Shown: one piece after another, positions 34,581 to 46,233 of the stretch | How positions within the stretch are numbered: position 1 is the stretch's first letter | How the letters are laid out: the number at the start of each line of letters is the position of its first letter | Source of the DNA: Elephas maximus indicus | Lineage: Eukaryota; Chordata; Mammalia; Proboscidea; Elephantidae | Assembly (NCBI RefSeq): GCF_024166365.1 | Contig: NC_064838.1 | Coordinates: forward strand, 76,586,001-76,650,000 | Length of the DNA: 64,000 nt | Direction of reading: 5' to 3' | Translations under genes and position numbers: made by a program | Notes under the pieces: model-generated | Databases searched by the model: none | The model's input: the letters and a program-made list of their open reading frames with translations, nothing else | Told to the model about the DNA's origin: nothing

Positions 34581-34693
34581 TTTGTGTCTGTAATAGCATC
34601 CCTCGTGTCTGAGAGAACGAGGAGATTCAGCGCTTTCGATTCAGACATGTGAGCTGTAACTGTCTTACTCTATACAGGTGGGCTGCAGGTGTC

Positions 34694-34856
34694 GGGAAGC
34701 CCTGCTGGTGCAGCCGTTAAAGCTCGGCTGCTAACTGAACGTTCACAGTTCAGATCCACCAGCCACTCCTTGGAAACTGTATGGGGCAATTCTACTCTGT
34801 CCTGTAGGGTCACTATGAGTCGGAACAGACTTGATGGCACCTAACAACAATGACAA
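34694..34856 (+). repeat. AfroSINE inserted in unit 2 only
   Basis: Well-preserved SINE with head 'gaagccctgctggtgcag' and the tail 'cttgatggcacctaacaaca', which is the same as the RTE LINE tail. Unit 1 (about 5450) has no SINE here. Confidence 0.88.
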
Positions 34857-35175
34857 CACATGTTATCTATCATTTTTTTATCTTCAAGTTTGGGTTTAAC
34901 TTATTATCCAATTACTAGCCACATATTAAAATTAAGATGGCTGAAATGGCTTAATGCAGATAATCTAGGAGGTTATCTGGTTTTGCATGAAAGAATTAGG
35001 TAATTATGAAAAAGTGAGTGTTTTAACATCATATTTTCCTTCCTATATCTTTTTGGTTATGAACTCAGGCTCTGAACTCAGAAATTTCTGCTTTCAAGAT
35101 CTGGTTTGATAAATGCTATTTAGGTATTCTGTATGCACTTAACCCAGGAAAGTCTCTACTATATTTTACCTCTCT

Positions 35176-35340
35176 GGTGGAGCCCTGGTTGGATGGTGGT
35201 TAAGAGCTCAGCTGTTAACCAAGAGGTTGGCAGTTTGAATCCACCAGCAGCTCCTTGGAAACATATGTGGCAGTTCTATCCGATAGGGTTGCTATGAGTC
35301 AGAATTGACTCAATGTCAAGGGTTTGCTTGTTTGTTTTTT
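35176..35340 (+). repeat. AfroSINE, short form (counterpart of 5723-5874)
   Basis: Head 'ggtggagccctggttggatg', body and tail 'cagaattgactcaatgtca', in the same flanks as in unit 1. Confidence 0.85.
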
Positions 35341-35353
35341 CAAAGGGATTAGT

Positions 35354-35560
35354 AAGGAGCCTTTGTGGTGTGGTGGTTAAGTACTCGGCTGCTAACATAA
35401 ACATCAGAGGTTCAAACCCACCAGCTGCTCCATGGGAGAAAGATGTGGCAGTCTGTTTCCATAAAGAATCAGCCTTGGAAACCCTATGGGGCACTTCTAC
35501 TTTGTCCTATAGGGTGACCAGGAGTTGGAATGGACTCAGAGGCAGTGGCTTTTAAGGTGT
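35354..35560 (+). repeat. AfroSINE, long form (counterpart of 5889-6076)
   Basis: Long-form SINE with 'gggagaaagatgtggcagtc' and 'ataaagaatcagccttgg'. It forms a tandem pair with the previous SINE. Confidence 0.85.
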
Positions 35561-35805
35561 TATTAGTCTTATATGTGCATCAAACTGAACATAATACCAT
35601 AGTTACTTGCATAGCATTTTATTCTTTTTGAAGTTTTCCTTCATCTATTTTTTAAATTTGAAACTCAGAATTAATTTACTGATTTAGTTAAAAGAGAATT
35701 TTATTTCTACAGGATAGGTGAAGAAATATTGTTGAATAAAATGGAGTCACTTGTAGAGCTCACACCTAAAACTGATGGCTGAGTTAAGATTAGCAACCAG
35801 TCTAA

Positions 35806-36020
35806 AACTGTTCTTGCTGTTGCGTGCAGTTGATTTGATTTGGACTCATAGCAACCCTGTAGGACAGAGTAGAACTGCCCCATAAGGTTTCTTTCCAAGG
35901 TTGTCGTCTTTAGAGGAGCAGATCGCCAGGTCTTTTCTCCTGCAGAGTGGCTGATGGGCTCGAACCGCTAAACTCTCAGTTAGCAGTTGAGCACTTAACC
36001 ATTGTGCCACCAGAACCCAG
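35806..36020 (-). repeat. AfroSINE, long form (counterpart of 6325-6537)
   Basis: Reverse-oriented SINE with head 'gttagcagttgagcacttaa' and 'ccattgtgccaccagaaccc'. The head segment (35975-36030) closely resembles the filler at 37172-37231. Confidence 0.85.
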
Positions 36021-36028
36021 TCCAAAAT

Positions 36029-37171
36029 TACGGAGCTAGAAATACGGGTGAAAGTTTACATGTGGTGAATCACTCATCGGTCTATGGGGGTGGTACGAAA
36101 AGGAAGAACTGCCAAGAAGAAAAACAAAGCCAAATCTGTAGCCTTTTATTAGAGAAAATTAGAGATACATGCAGAATTCTTTGGTTAGAATGTCAGAGTG
36201 CATTTAATTAGTTTGGATGTTAATTTCCTATCAATACATCCAAATGGAATGATTGTCTTTGAGTACACTAGCAACCTTAGTTTCTGCAGAGGCTTAATTT
36301 CATGTATGAGCCATAATTCTCAAATTTTATTATCAGGGGAGAAATGGGGGAAAATAATTCAGTTTTTTTTTTTTAATTTCTGCACACATGATTAAAATAA
36401 TGGTTTTATGTTCATTCAAATGAATAAGCCATTACTTTAATAACCATCCAAGCAAATATTTTAATTATTGTTTTAAAATTTAAAAGAGGATTTTTATTTA
36501 TAGGTTAGGAAATAGTTATACAGTAAAATCGGAGGTATGCTAAAAAGACTTCCTTCTCAGTGGCTTGCCTACAGCTAATTCTAAATCATAAGATTACACC
36601 ATAGAAATAAATCCATCTGTTTTGTTAAATTTGTGTTTCAGCTCCAGACTTGCTGGATCAAAAAGGCTCTGCAAAGAGTGAAAGCCTTAAAGAGGCTTGG
36701 ATGGTTCCACGGCAAGTCCCCTGTTTAAACATCTTATCACCTCTGGCTTCATTGGTATGAACAAAAAGATTTCTGCTGGCGTACATGCTTTGATTTGTCT
36801 GCTTGCTCAGAAGTTTTACTTGAGACATTAAACAGAATTTGCTAAATAGATAAATTTAAATGTTAAGGGTTCTTTACATTTTGTTCTGTATAACCTACTG
36901 ACATGTCAAAACATATTAGAAGTGGTTTGTTTTGCTCTTTGTTTTTACTTTTTTGTTTCTTCCTTTCTCCCTGCCCTTTGCTTTCTATAAAACCTCCCAC
37001 TTGCTTTTATTCAGGGAAGTACCTCCTAGTTTTTTTCTGGGAGATGTGCTTCCATCCATGGATATTTTTGAAACTGGATAAACTCTATAAAATTAACTGT
37101 GAAAGAATACACATATATATATATACATACATATTCAACAGTTTTATGCTTCTATTATCATTGCATTGAAA
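36029..37171. repeat. Segmental duplication, block E copy 2
   Basis: Matches 6563-7860 and 55462-56610 in direct orientation up to 'cattgcattgaaaatttag', where the direct match stops. It lacks the SINE of unit 1 (6882-7037). No gene is supported. Confidence 0.8.
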
Positions 37172-37234
37172 ATTTAGTTAGCAGTTGAGCACTTAACTGT
37201 TCTGCCACCAGGACTCCTTAGTCCAAAACTGCCA
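37172..37234. other. Filler DNA at the inversion junction (SINE-head-like)
   Basis: About 60 bp ('ttagcagttgagcacttaac', 'gccaccaggactccttagtc') between the direct and inverted parts of block E. It matches the SINE-head segment at 35978-36025 plus the 'agtccaaaa' that follows it there, so it looks like a copied piece inserted during rearrangement. Confidence 0.65.
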
Positions 37235-37850
37235 AGACTTTGTCAAAAATGGTTGTGAAGCTCAAAAGAATCAACAAATAACAACTGTTTTATAAATTAT
37301 AGAGTCATTAATGTTTCAGTTATTATCTAAATGTTATTGTTACTAAATTAGTTTTCTAACAGTTCTCAATAGCACAGTCCTATAAATTTAGCTACCATAT
37401 AGAAAATAAAATTGTATGATCTTAAAATCATTTTGACCAGGAAGTAAACTTTGAGATCTGCTAGTCAAATCCCTTCATTCTAAATAGAATGCAATGTAAT
37501 CAAAACTTATATGTACAATATATAAAGACAGTTTGAATCTCTTCATCAGTCTTCAAATATCATATTAAACCAACAGGATCAATCTGTGAAAATTTAGCCT
37601 TTGTAGTTGGTGTTGTTCAGGGCTTCTGATAATTTGGAAAAAACAACATAAAATTGATAACCAAATCATCCGATTGCCTTTATATAATTTTAAGTCTCAA
37701 AGTTCATCACTAATTCTCATCCTGTTTCCTTAAAATTTGTGATATACCTTCTGTCCTAATTTTGAAGCTGTATTTTCTTATCAATTTAATTTTAAATCCC
37801 ATCCTTACTTCTGATATTTCATAAAGTTACTATATTTTTATCCAAATTAA
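37235..37850 (-). repeat. Inverted segment of block E joined to an OR coding region
   Basis: The reverse complement of this 616-bp stretch aligns with 56611-57226 in unit 3 and about 7850-8440 in unit 1. Examples: 'tttgtcaaaaatggttgtga' here matches the reverse of 'tcacaaccatttttgcaaag' at 57204, and 'tccaaattaa' at 37841-37850 is the reverse of 'ttaatttgga' at 56611-56620. At 37850 the homology switches, with no spacer, to codon 6-7 of the OR. The roughly 1.9 kb that lies between in unit 3 is missing. Confidence 0.85.
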
Positions 37851-38778
37851 TGTCACTGTGTTTATTCTCTTGAGCCTTTCCCAAAACAAGGGCATTGAAA
37901 TTCTCTGCTTTGTATTATTCTTATTTTGTTACATTGCTATTTGGTTAGGAAATTTGCTCATAATGATTTCTATCACATGCAGTCAGCTAATTGACCAACC
38001 CATGTATTTCTTCCTTAATTACCTCTCTCTCTCTGACCTTTACTACATGTCCACAGTGACACCCAAACTAATGACTGATTTACTGGCAGAAAGGAAGATC
38101 ATTTCCTGTAATAATTACATAGCACAACCTTTTATCATTCACTTCTTGGAAGTATTGAGATCTTTATCTTCACAGGGATGTCCTATGACCACTACGTGAC
38201 CATCTGTAAGCCCCTGCACTACACTGTCATTATGAGCAAGCAAAGGTATAACGCGATCATCATAGCTTGTTGTACTGGGGGATTTATACACTCTGCCATT
38301 CAGTTTCTTCTCACTATCTTCTTACCTTTCTGTGGCCCCAGTGAGATCACTACCTCTGTGATGTGTATCCTTTGCTGAAATTGGCCTGCACTAATACACA
38401 CAGCATTGGTCTATTGGTAATTGTCAATTCAGGTCTGATTGCTTTGGTGACCTTCGTGATTGTGATGGTGTCTTTTGTTCTGATATTATTTACCATCAGG
38501 GCTTACCCTGCCAAAAGCTGTACCAAAGCTCTTTCAACTTGCAGTTCTCACATAACAGTTGCAGTCCTCACATAACAGTTGCAGTCCTGTTCTTTGTGCC
38601 TGTCCTCTTGGTTTACATTAGACCAGCTGTAACTTTTCCAGAAGAGAAAGTGTTTGCTCTTTTCTACGCCGTCATTGCTCCCATGTTCAACCCTCTGATC
38701 TGCATGCTGAGAAACATGGAGATGAAGAATGCCATGAAAAAGATGTGGTACGATCAATTGTTTTTGGAAAGAAAGTAG
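37851..38778 (+). pseudogene. OR4P4-like: OR4P4-like olfactory receptor pseudogene, start replaced by inversion
   Basis: Odorant receptor very close to the copies at 11010 and 59089. It opens directly with [14 protein letters not shown]: the ATG and first codons are gone because an inverted non-coding segment ends here. Seen: [78 protein letters not shown] and [12 protein letters not shown]. Frame breaks lie near 38145, near 38345 (bases lost in the EIDHYFCDV region) and at 38551-38590, where a 20-bp unit is duplicated in tandem. DRY is DHY. The C-terminus ends at the TAG at 38776-38778. It is not functional. Confidence 0.92.
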
Positions 38779-40241
38779 TTTGCATGAAAAAAGATGAAAG
38801 GCACTTTGAATTTCACTTTAGAGTTCCCCACTGAGCCTTAAATTGATGTACAATGATATACAAAGAATATCCAAGAGTATGCAAAAGATGGATCTGTATC
38901 TTGAGCATTTTCCCAGATCTCTTCTTGTTTGGACAATTTTGACATATATTTTGTGTTGATTCTTACTCTATTCTCCTCATATACATTCCTCAAGTTCTCC
39001 ATACTTTGACATTTTATTTTTACTTTACAATTAAGCCTCTTCTCCCCTTGTTTTAATTTTTAACTTCATTCTAGTGAGCCCCTAGCCCCTATTGACAGAA
39101 ATAGGAACCCAACTGGTAAAGGAGAAATATAGTTTTAATAGTCCCAGTCCCGACATCATCAATCAGTTGATAAAATGATGTATTTTTGAGTTTAGGCCAA
39201 TAATTAGTGGAACATTTATTTCCTTTAGGTTCTCAGCCTTCATAAACATGATTGAACACACATAAAGGAAAAACAAACAAAAAAAGTCAACAAGGTCTTT
39301 CTTCTTCACCTGACAAGATGCTTCTACAAAGTTATTCTCATCCTATCCCCCATAAAGGCAGACACAACATCCCAAAAGCCTTGGTGAACATGTCTGGACA
39401 ATGTTAATTTCAAGGTTGGTTGTATTCATGTTATAACGCCATCTAAATCTGTAACATAATCATTAGATTGTAAAATTGATTACAAAATGTAACACTATAT
39501 AAAATAATGGAAAAAGAGGAAAGAAGAAAGGAAAAATAATATATAAACAGATACAAAATATAAATAAGTGTATATTGTACAGCACTGTGCATATATAAAA
39601 TACCACTGATTTGTGTGTTTTAATATGATTAATTTTATGTTAGGTGAATTTCAACTCAATTAATAAAAATGAAAAATCCCAGCACCTTACCTGTCACTTG
39701 CATCACATCTCTTTTAACACAGGTAAGGTGCTCTGGTCAGCCCCCTGCATGTGCAATCTAGATGTGAGGGGATTTAAGGGCTGAAGAGACAATGCTGACC
39801 AATGGACATTGGACCGTGGGACATTCTCTCTTCCTCCTTCCAAGTGGAATGCCTGAGACACAATATTTTATATGCCTTTCTGGGACAATAATCCAGTGAG
39901 TGGAAGAAATATTTGCTTTTGATGCCAAAGAGTAACCAGTTAGATGATTCACATTCTTATCTTCCCTGTCTTATTTCCATTTTATCTCACTCCTGACTTT
40001 TAGCTAATAAGGTTTTGCTTAGTCTCTGTTTCTTAGGAAGCTCAGGTTAAGATATTTAATATCAGAAGTGGTCCTAGAAAAGCAGACGTTCATGATGGAA
40101 TTTTAGATTTTGGTTTTTACAGAAGTCTAAGGGGATCCCACTGCTGGTGGGAAGTGGCGATTGCAACCATATTAAACATATGGAAACCTGTTGGAAGGAA
40201 ATATACCACAGTGATAACAGGACTATACAGAAAATACAGAG

Positions 40242-40284
<43 letters not shown>
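38779..40284. repeat. Segmental duplication, OR 3' flank copy 2
   Basis: Matches 11940-13584 and 60018-61679. It contains the L1 3'-end-like stretch at about 39585-39675 and a (TA)n microsatellite at 40246-40284 that is absent at the matching place in the other units. No gene is supported. Confidence 0.75.
40246..40284. repeat. (TA)n microsatellite
   Basis: About 20 uninterrupted TA units. The corresponding point in units 1 and 3 has only short 'tatacata'-like sequence, so it expanded in unit 2. Confidence 0.9.
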
Positions 40285-40288
<4 letters not shown>

Positions 40289-40440
40289 TTGTGTACATGA
40301 ATGTGAAGAAAACAAAAATCATCACAACTGGATCAATCAAAAACATCATGATAAATGAAGAAGAAATTGAGCTTGTCAGTGATTCCACTCTACCTGGATC
40401 CATAATCAATGTCCATGGAAGACAAAACCAAAAGCAAAAT
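40285..40440 (+). repeat. Old RTE LINE fragment, first part (unit 2)
   Basis: Reverse transcriptase 3' region of the old RTE ('aaaacaaaaatcatcacaac', 'gatccataatcaatgtccat'). It continues at 41166 after the nested SINE and LTR. Confidence 0.8.
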
Positions 40441-40598
40441 TTGTTGCTATCAAGTTTTTTTTTTTGACTCTTAGGGGTCCCAAGAGTTATATGCCATAGG
40501 GTTTTCAAGACTGTGACCTTTCAGAAGCAGGTCACTAGGTCTTTCTTCCAATGGGTTTCTAGTTGGGTTCAAGCTGCCAACCTATCCATTAGTAATAT
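40441..40598 (-). repeat. AfroSINE inside old RTE (unit 2)
   Basis: Reverse-oriented SINE tail and body. The head is at about 41128-41165. It is the same insertion as 13737 in unit 1 and 61813 in unit 3. Confidence 0.75.
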
Positions 40599-41127
40599 TG
40601 AAGAGGAAAAGTAATAACACATCTTTGTTGTTGTTGTTGTTAGGTGCCATCGAGTCAGTTCTGAATCATAGCGACCCTATGCACAACAGAACAAAACAGT
40701 TGGATTTAAAGTTTTTCTTATTCACGAAACAAAATATTGACCATAAAAAAGCCTGACAGAAACTTCTCTACACCAATATAAATTTCTCTTATCCTGCTAG
40801 ATGAGAAGAGTCAACAATCCATTACCTCCTAAAACAAATCTCAAAAAGTCTGTTGGCTGAAGTTGGGTGGAAGGCCAAATTATTAACCAGAAGTAAACTG
40901 ATATTAGCTGATCTCAGCAAAACAAGAAGGCAGGTTTCAATCAATCATGTTAAGATTAGCAAATGTTTAATCTTCTGTATTCCTACTCTTCTCGTCATAA
41001 GCCTCATTATGCCTAACTTCTTTGAGTCACTTACTTTTGCTAGAATCAAAATGACCTCTGTATGGGCATATAGGATAACTCCTCAGAGTAAACCTTAGGT
41101 TCAAATTTTGATGAGTTTTGATTATTT
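40599..41127 (+). mobile_element. Solo LTR fossil inside the SINE (unit 2)
   Basis: Solo LTR, start 'tgaagaggaaaagtaat', right end near 'gattattttgaagag'. It is interrupted by a short RTE tail (40622-40698). It is the counterpart of 61990-62474 and old, since all three units share it. Family not identified. Confidence 0.5.
40622..40698 (-). repeat. RTE LINE tail, 75 bp, unit 2 only
   Basis: (GTT)n followed by 'aggtgccatcgagtcagttc' and 'gcgaccctatgcacaacaga', which is the extreme 3' end of the RTE LINE in minus orientation. The other units lack it, so it is a very short, recent, 5'-truncated insertion. Confidence 0.85.
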
Positions 41128-41895
41128 TGAAGAGTAGTCAAACATTTAACAATTTGTGCCACCCAGCGACTCCATGGTAAATGTAGCAGCAGTCAAAAAA
41201 CCAGTGATGCATTGTGTTGGGCAAATCAGTCACAAAATACTACCTTAAAGTATTAAAAGAAAAGATGTCACTCTGGTGGCCAAGGTGTGCCTGACCCAAG
41301 CCTGGTATTTTCAATTGCCTAATACCATGAGGAAACCCTGGTGGCGAGGTGGTTAAGAGCTGCACTGCTAACCAAAATGTTGGTAGTTGAATCCACCAGG
41401 CACTCCTTGGAAACCCTAAGGAGCATTTCTACTCTGTCCTATAGGGTCACTATGAGTCAGACTCAATGGCAATGGTTTTTTTTTTTTTTTTTTTTTTTGG
41501 TAATATGTGTGAGGAAATGGGATAATGAAAAATGAAGACAGAAGAAATGTTGATAAGTTTGAATTGTGGTGTTGGTGAAGACTGTAATATTCAGTGGACT
41601 GCAAACAAAACAATTTTAGAAGAAATACAACCAAACAGAATGCTCCTTAGGAGTGAGGATCGGGAAACTTTTTCTTGCTTACTTTGGGCAATTTATCAGG
41701 AAAGATCAATCACTAAAGAAAGACATCAAGTTTGGTAGAGTGTTGATGTAAACACATGAAACACTCAATGAGGTGGATTGACACAATAGCCACAATATTG
41801 GTACCAAGTATATTAATGATGACAAAAAACGTTTCATTCTGTTGTACATAAGGTCTTAATGAGTTGGAGTTGACCAGCCGCCAACTAATAACAAC
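41128..41895 (+). repeat. SINE head plus old RTE LINE fragment, second part (unit 2)
   Basis: 41128-41165 is the head of the reverse-oriented SINE. 41166 onward resumes the old RTE ('agcagcagtcaaaaaaccag') to its 3' end near 'gttggagttgaccagccgcc'. A younger SINE interrupts it at 41332-41499. Confidence 0.75.
41332..41499 (+). repeat. AfroSINE inserted in unit 2 only
   Basis: Well-preserved short-form SINE ('aaccctggtggcgaggtgg') with a T-rich tail of more than 20 bases. Related flanks 'taataccatgagg' and 'taatatgtgtgagg' are probably diverged target repeats. It is absent at 17545 and 62800. Confidence 0.88.
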
Positions 41896-41934
41896 TATCT
41901 ATATATCTTTTTTATATCTATCTATGTATCTACC

Positions 41935-42453
41935 TGTCTTAGTTATGTAGTGCTGGCATGACAGAAATACCACAAGTGGACGGCTTTAACAAAGAGAAAT
42001 TTATTCTCTCATAGTCTAGTAGGTTACAAGTCCACATTCAGGGTGTCAGCTCCAGGGGAAAGCTTTCTCTTTCTCTCTCTGTTGATTCTGTAGGAAAGTT
42101 CTTGTCCACAATCTACCCCTGGTCGTGGAGATTCTCAGGAGCAGGGACCTCTGGTCCAAAGGATGTGCTCTGTTCAGGTGCTACTTTCTTGGTATGAAGT
42201 CCCCAACTCTCTGCTTGCTTCCCTTTCCTTTTACCTCTTGAGAGATGAAAGGTGGTGCAGTCCACACCCCAGGGAAACTCCCTTCACCTTGAATCAGGAA
42301 GGTGACCTGGGAAAGGGTGGTGTTACAACCCCACACTAATGCTCCTAACATAAAATTACAATCACAAAATGGAGAACAACCAGACAATACTGGGAATTGT
42401 GACCTAACCAAGTTGACACATATCTTATGGGGGACATAATTCAATCCATGACA
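41935..42453 (-). mobile_element. MaLR-like solo LTR fossil
   Basis: About 519 bp, TG...CA ends ('tgtcttagttatgtag' to 'caatccatgaca'), near-matching 5-bp flanks ctacc and ctatc. Minus orientation, no internal region. It resembles the LTRs at 23630 and 42720. Units 1 and 3 lack it here, so it arrived after the duplication. Confidence 0.8.
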
Positions 42454-42719
42454 CTATCTCTCCATCTACGTATGCATTTATCATCTATCAATCTGTCTAT
42501 ACATACATACATACATGTATGAATGTTTATATAATTTTGTATATTATAAAATATGTTAAATAAAAGTCATGCCTAAGGAAAAAAAAAATCCCTGACAATA
42601 TAAAGTGTCAAAGTGTTACCTTTAATTTGCAATATTTGGAATAATATGTTTTGAGTTATGGTTATCCGTGTTTTCTAAAATGTCTAAAATGTGGATTCAT
42701 TACTTTTATTTATAGGTAT

Positions 42720-43023
42720 TGTCTTAGTCATTTAGTGCTGCTTATAGCAGAAATACCACAAGTTGATGGCTTTAACAAAAAGAAATTTATTCTCTCGCAG
42801 TCTGGCAGGCTACAAGCCCAAATTCAGGGTGTCAGCTTCAGGGGAAGGCTTTCTCTGTCAGCTATGGAGGAAGGTCCTCATCATCAGTCCAGTCTTCCCT
42901 TGGTCTGGGACCTTCTCCACACAGGAACACTGGGTCCAAAGGACGTGCCCAGCTCCTGGCACTGCATTCTTGGTGGCATGAAGTCTCTGCTTGCTTCCCT
43001 TTCCGTATATCTCTTATAAAAGG
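42720..43023 (-). mobile_element. MaLR-like solo LTR fossil, left part
   Basis: Left part of an LTR split by an RTE LINE; the right part is at 46000-46233. The outer ends are TG...CA with an exact 5-bp target repeat ggtat (42715-42719 and 46234-46238). Unit 1 shows the single-copy, empty target near 24626. Same family as the LTR at 41935. Confidence 0.88.
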
Positions 43024-45999
43024 CTCAGTGTGTCTGTCAGTTCATTGTACTGTAGGGGCTTGCTTGTCGCTGTGATGCTGAAAGCTATCCCATCAGTTTT
43101 CAGATACCAGGAGGGTCACCCATGGAGCTGAGGTTCCAGACTTAGAAAGATTGGGAAGAAGGACCCAGGAGTCTATTTCTGAAAAGAGTTATCCAGTGAA
43201 AACCTTATGAATAGCAGCAGAACACTGTCTGATATAGTACCAGAAAATGAGCATCACAAGTTGAAAGGCACTCAAAAGATGACCAGGGAAGAGTTGCCTC
43301 CTCAAAGTAGAATCAACCTTAATGACATGGATGGATTAAAGCTTTTGGGACCTTCATTTGCTGAAGTGGCATGATTCTAAATGAGAAGAAACAGATGTAA
43401 ACATCCATTAATAATTAGAACCTGGAAAATACAAAGTATAAATCTAGGAAAATTGGAAATCATCAAAAATGAAATGGAATGCATAAACATCAATATCCTA
43501 GGCATTAGTGAGCTGAAATGGATTGGTACTGGCCATTTTAAATTGGACAATCACATAGTCCGCTATGCCAGGAATGACAACTTAAAGAGGAATGGTGTTG
43601 CATTCATCATCAAAAAGAACATTTCAAGATGTATCCTGAAGTACAATGCTGTCAGTGATAGGATAATATCCATACTCTTACAAGGAAGACTAGTTAATAT
43701 GACTATTATTCAAATTTATGCACCAACCACTAAGGCCAAAGGTGAAGAAATTGAAGATTTTTATCAGCTTCTGCAGTATGAAATTAATCAAACATGCAAT
43801 AAGGATGCATTGATAATTACTGGTGATTGGAAAACAAAAGTTGGAAACAAAGAAAAAGGAACGGTAGTGGGAAAATATGGCCTTGGTAATAGAAACAATG
43901 CTGTAGATTGGAGATCCAATGATAGAATTTTGCAAGACCAATAATTTCTTCATTGCAAATATCTTCCTTCTTTCACTAACATAAACGGCAACTATACACA
44001 TGTACCTCGCCAGATGGAATACAGAGGAATCAAATCGACTACATCTGTGGAAAGAGACAACGGAAAATCTCAATATCATCAGTAAGAACAAGACCAGGGG
44101 CTGACTGTGGAACAGACCATCGATTTCTCATATGCAAGTTCAAGGTGAAACTGAAGAAAATCAGAGCAAGTCCACGAGAGCCAAAATATGACCTTGAGTA
44201 TATCCCACCTGAATTTAGACATCATCTCAAGAACAGATTTGACACATCTAAAACCAATGACTAAAGACTAGACAAGTTGTGGAATGACATTAAGGACATC
44301 ATAAGAAAGAAAGCAAAAGGACATTGAAAAGACAGGAAAGAAAGAAAAGACCAAGATGGATGTCAGAGGAGACTCTGAAACTTGCTCTCGAATGTTGAGC
44401 AGCTAAAGCAAAAGGAAGAAATGATGAAGTAAAAGAACTGAACAGAAGATTTCAAAGAGCAGCTCGAGAAGACAAGGTAAAGTATTGCAATGACATCTGC
44501 AAACAGCTGGAGATAGAAAACCAAAAGGGAAGAATATGTGAGGTGTTTCTCAAGCTGAAAGAATTGAAGAAAAAATTCAAGCCTCAAGTTGCAATAGTGA
44601 AGGATTCTATGGGGGAAAATATTAAATGACACAGGAAGCATCAAAAGAAGATTTAAGGAATACACAGAGTCATTATACCAAAAAGAATTAGTCAACGAGG
44701 AACCATTTCAAGAGGTAGCACATGGTCAGGAACCGATGGCACTGAAGGATGAAACCCAAGCTGCCCTGAAAGCATTAGTGAAAAACTAGCCTCCAGGAAT
44801 TGACGGAATATCAATTGAGATGTTTCAACAAATGGATGTAGGGCTGGAAGTGATGACTCCTCTATGCCAAGAAATTTGGAAGGCAGCTACCTCGCCAACC
44901 GACTGGAAGAGATCCATATTTATGCCTATTCCCAGGAAAGGTGATCCAACTGAATGCGGAAATTATAGAACAATATCGTTAATATCATAAGCAAGAAAAA
45001 TTTTGCTGAAGATCATTCAAAAGCAGCTGCAGCAGTATATCGACAGGCAGTTGTTCAGACAGAACAAGGGGATACTGATTGGTTTAAAGTCAGGAAAGGT
45101 GTGCGTCAGGGTTATATCCTTTCGCCATACCTCTTCAATCTGTATGCTGAGCAAATAATCCGAGAAGGTTGACTATATGAAGAACAGGGCATCGGGATTG
45201 GAGGAAGACTCATTAACAACCTGCATTATGCAGATGACACCAACTTGCTTGCTGAAAGTGAAGAGGACCTGAAGCACTTACTAATGAAGATCAAAGACCA
45301 CAGCCTTCAGTACAGATTGCACCTCAACATAAAGAAAACAAAAACCCTCACAACTGGTCCAATAAGCCACATCATGATAAAAGGAGAAAAGATTGAAGTT
45401 GTCAAGAGTTTCATTTTACTTGGATCCACAATCAACAGCCATGGAAGCAGCAGTCCAGAAATCAAAAGACTCATTGCACTGGGCAAATCTGCTGCAAGGA
45501 CCTCTTCAAAGTGTTGAAGAGCAAAGATGTCACCCTGAAGACTAAGGTGCGCCTGACCCAAGCCATAGTATTTCCAATTGCCTCATATACATGTGAAAGC
45601 TGGACAATGAATAAGGAAAACCCAAAAAGAGCTGACACGTTTGAATTGTGCTGTTGATGAAGAATATTGAGTGTACCATGGTTTGCCAAAAGAATGAACA
45701 AATCTGTCTTGGAAGAAGTACAGTCCCAATTCTCCTTAGAAGCAAGGATGGCGAGATCGTGTCTTACATAATTTGGACATGTTGTCAGGAGGGATCAGTC
45801 CCTGGCGAAGGATATCATGCTTGTTAAAGTACAGGGTCAGCAGAAAAGAGGAAGACCCTTAAAGAAATGGATTGACACAGTGGCTGCAACAATGGGCTCA
45901 AGCATAACAATGATGGTAAGGATGGCGCAGGACCACCCTGTGGTGCATAGAGTCCCTACAAGTCGGAATTGACTTGAGGGCACCTAACAACAACAACAA
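43024..45999 (+). mobile_element. RTE/BovB-like LINE inserted in an LTR, internally deleted
   Basis: RTE LINE with a complete 5' leader ('ctcagtgtgtctgtcagttc') and 3' tail ('gggcacctaacaacaacaa'), about 2976 bp. The endonuclease frame 43381-43944 shows LGISELKW and IQIYAPTT, but GDWNAK has become GDWKTK. The reverse transcriptase has lost about 0.25 kb at 45044, where 'atcgacagg' is joined to 'cagttgttcagac', removing motif A and its surroundings. 45090-45520 keeps 'cgtcagggttatatcc' (motif B) and the YADDTNLLAESEEDL motif C region. Several stops break the frame. It inserted into the LTR after the LTR entered unit 2. Confidence 0.92.
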
Positions 46000-46233
46000 T
46001 AAGATCAAAGGTGGTACAGGCTACACCCCAGGGAAACTCCCTTTACATTGGTTCAGGGATGTGACCTGGTCAAGAGTGTTATATGTCACCCTAATCCTCT
46101 TTAGCCACAGGCAGAAGTTATGGTTTATAACACGTAGGAAAATCACAAAATGGAGGGAAACCACACAATACTGGGGATCATGGCTTAACTAAGCTGATAC
46201 ATATTTTTGAGGGACACAATTCAATCCGTGACA
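46000..46233 (-). mobile_element. MaLR-like solo LTR fossil, right part
   Basis: Resumes the LTR of 42720 ('aaaggtggtacaggctacac') to its end 'caatccgtgaca', followed by the target repeat ggtat. No coding part. Confidence 0.85.

Larger units (their letters stand above)
31437..36028. repeat. Segmental duplication, block D copy 2
   Basis: Second copy of 2505-6562, with the same old SINEs in the same order plus a SINE of its own at 34694-34856. It contains an AAT repeat (31744-31764) and the small TSD-flanked AT insert at 31480-31524. No coding region is supported. Confidence 0.8.
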
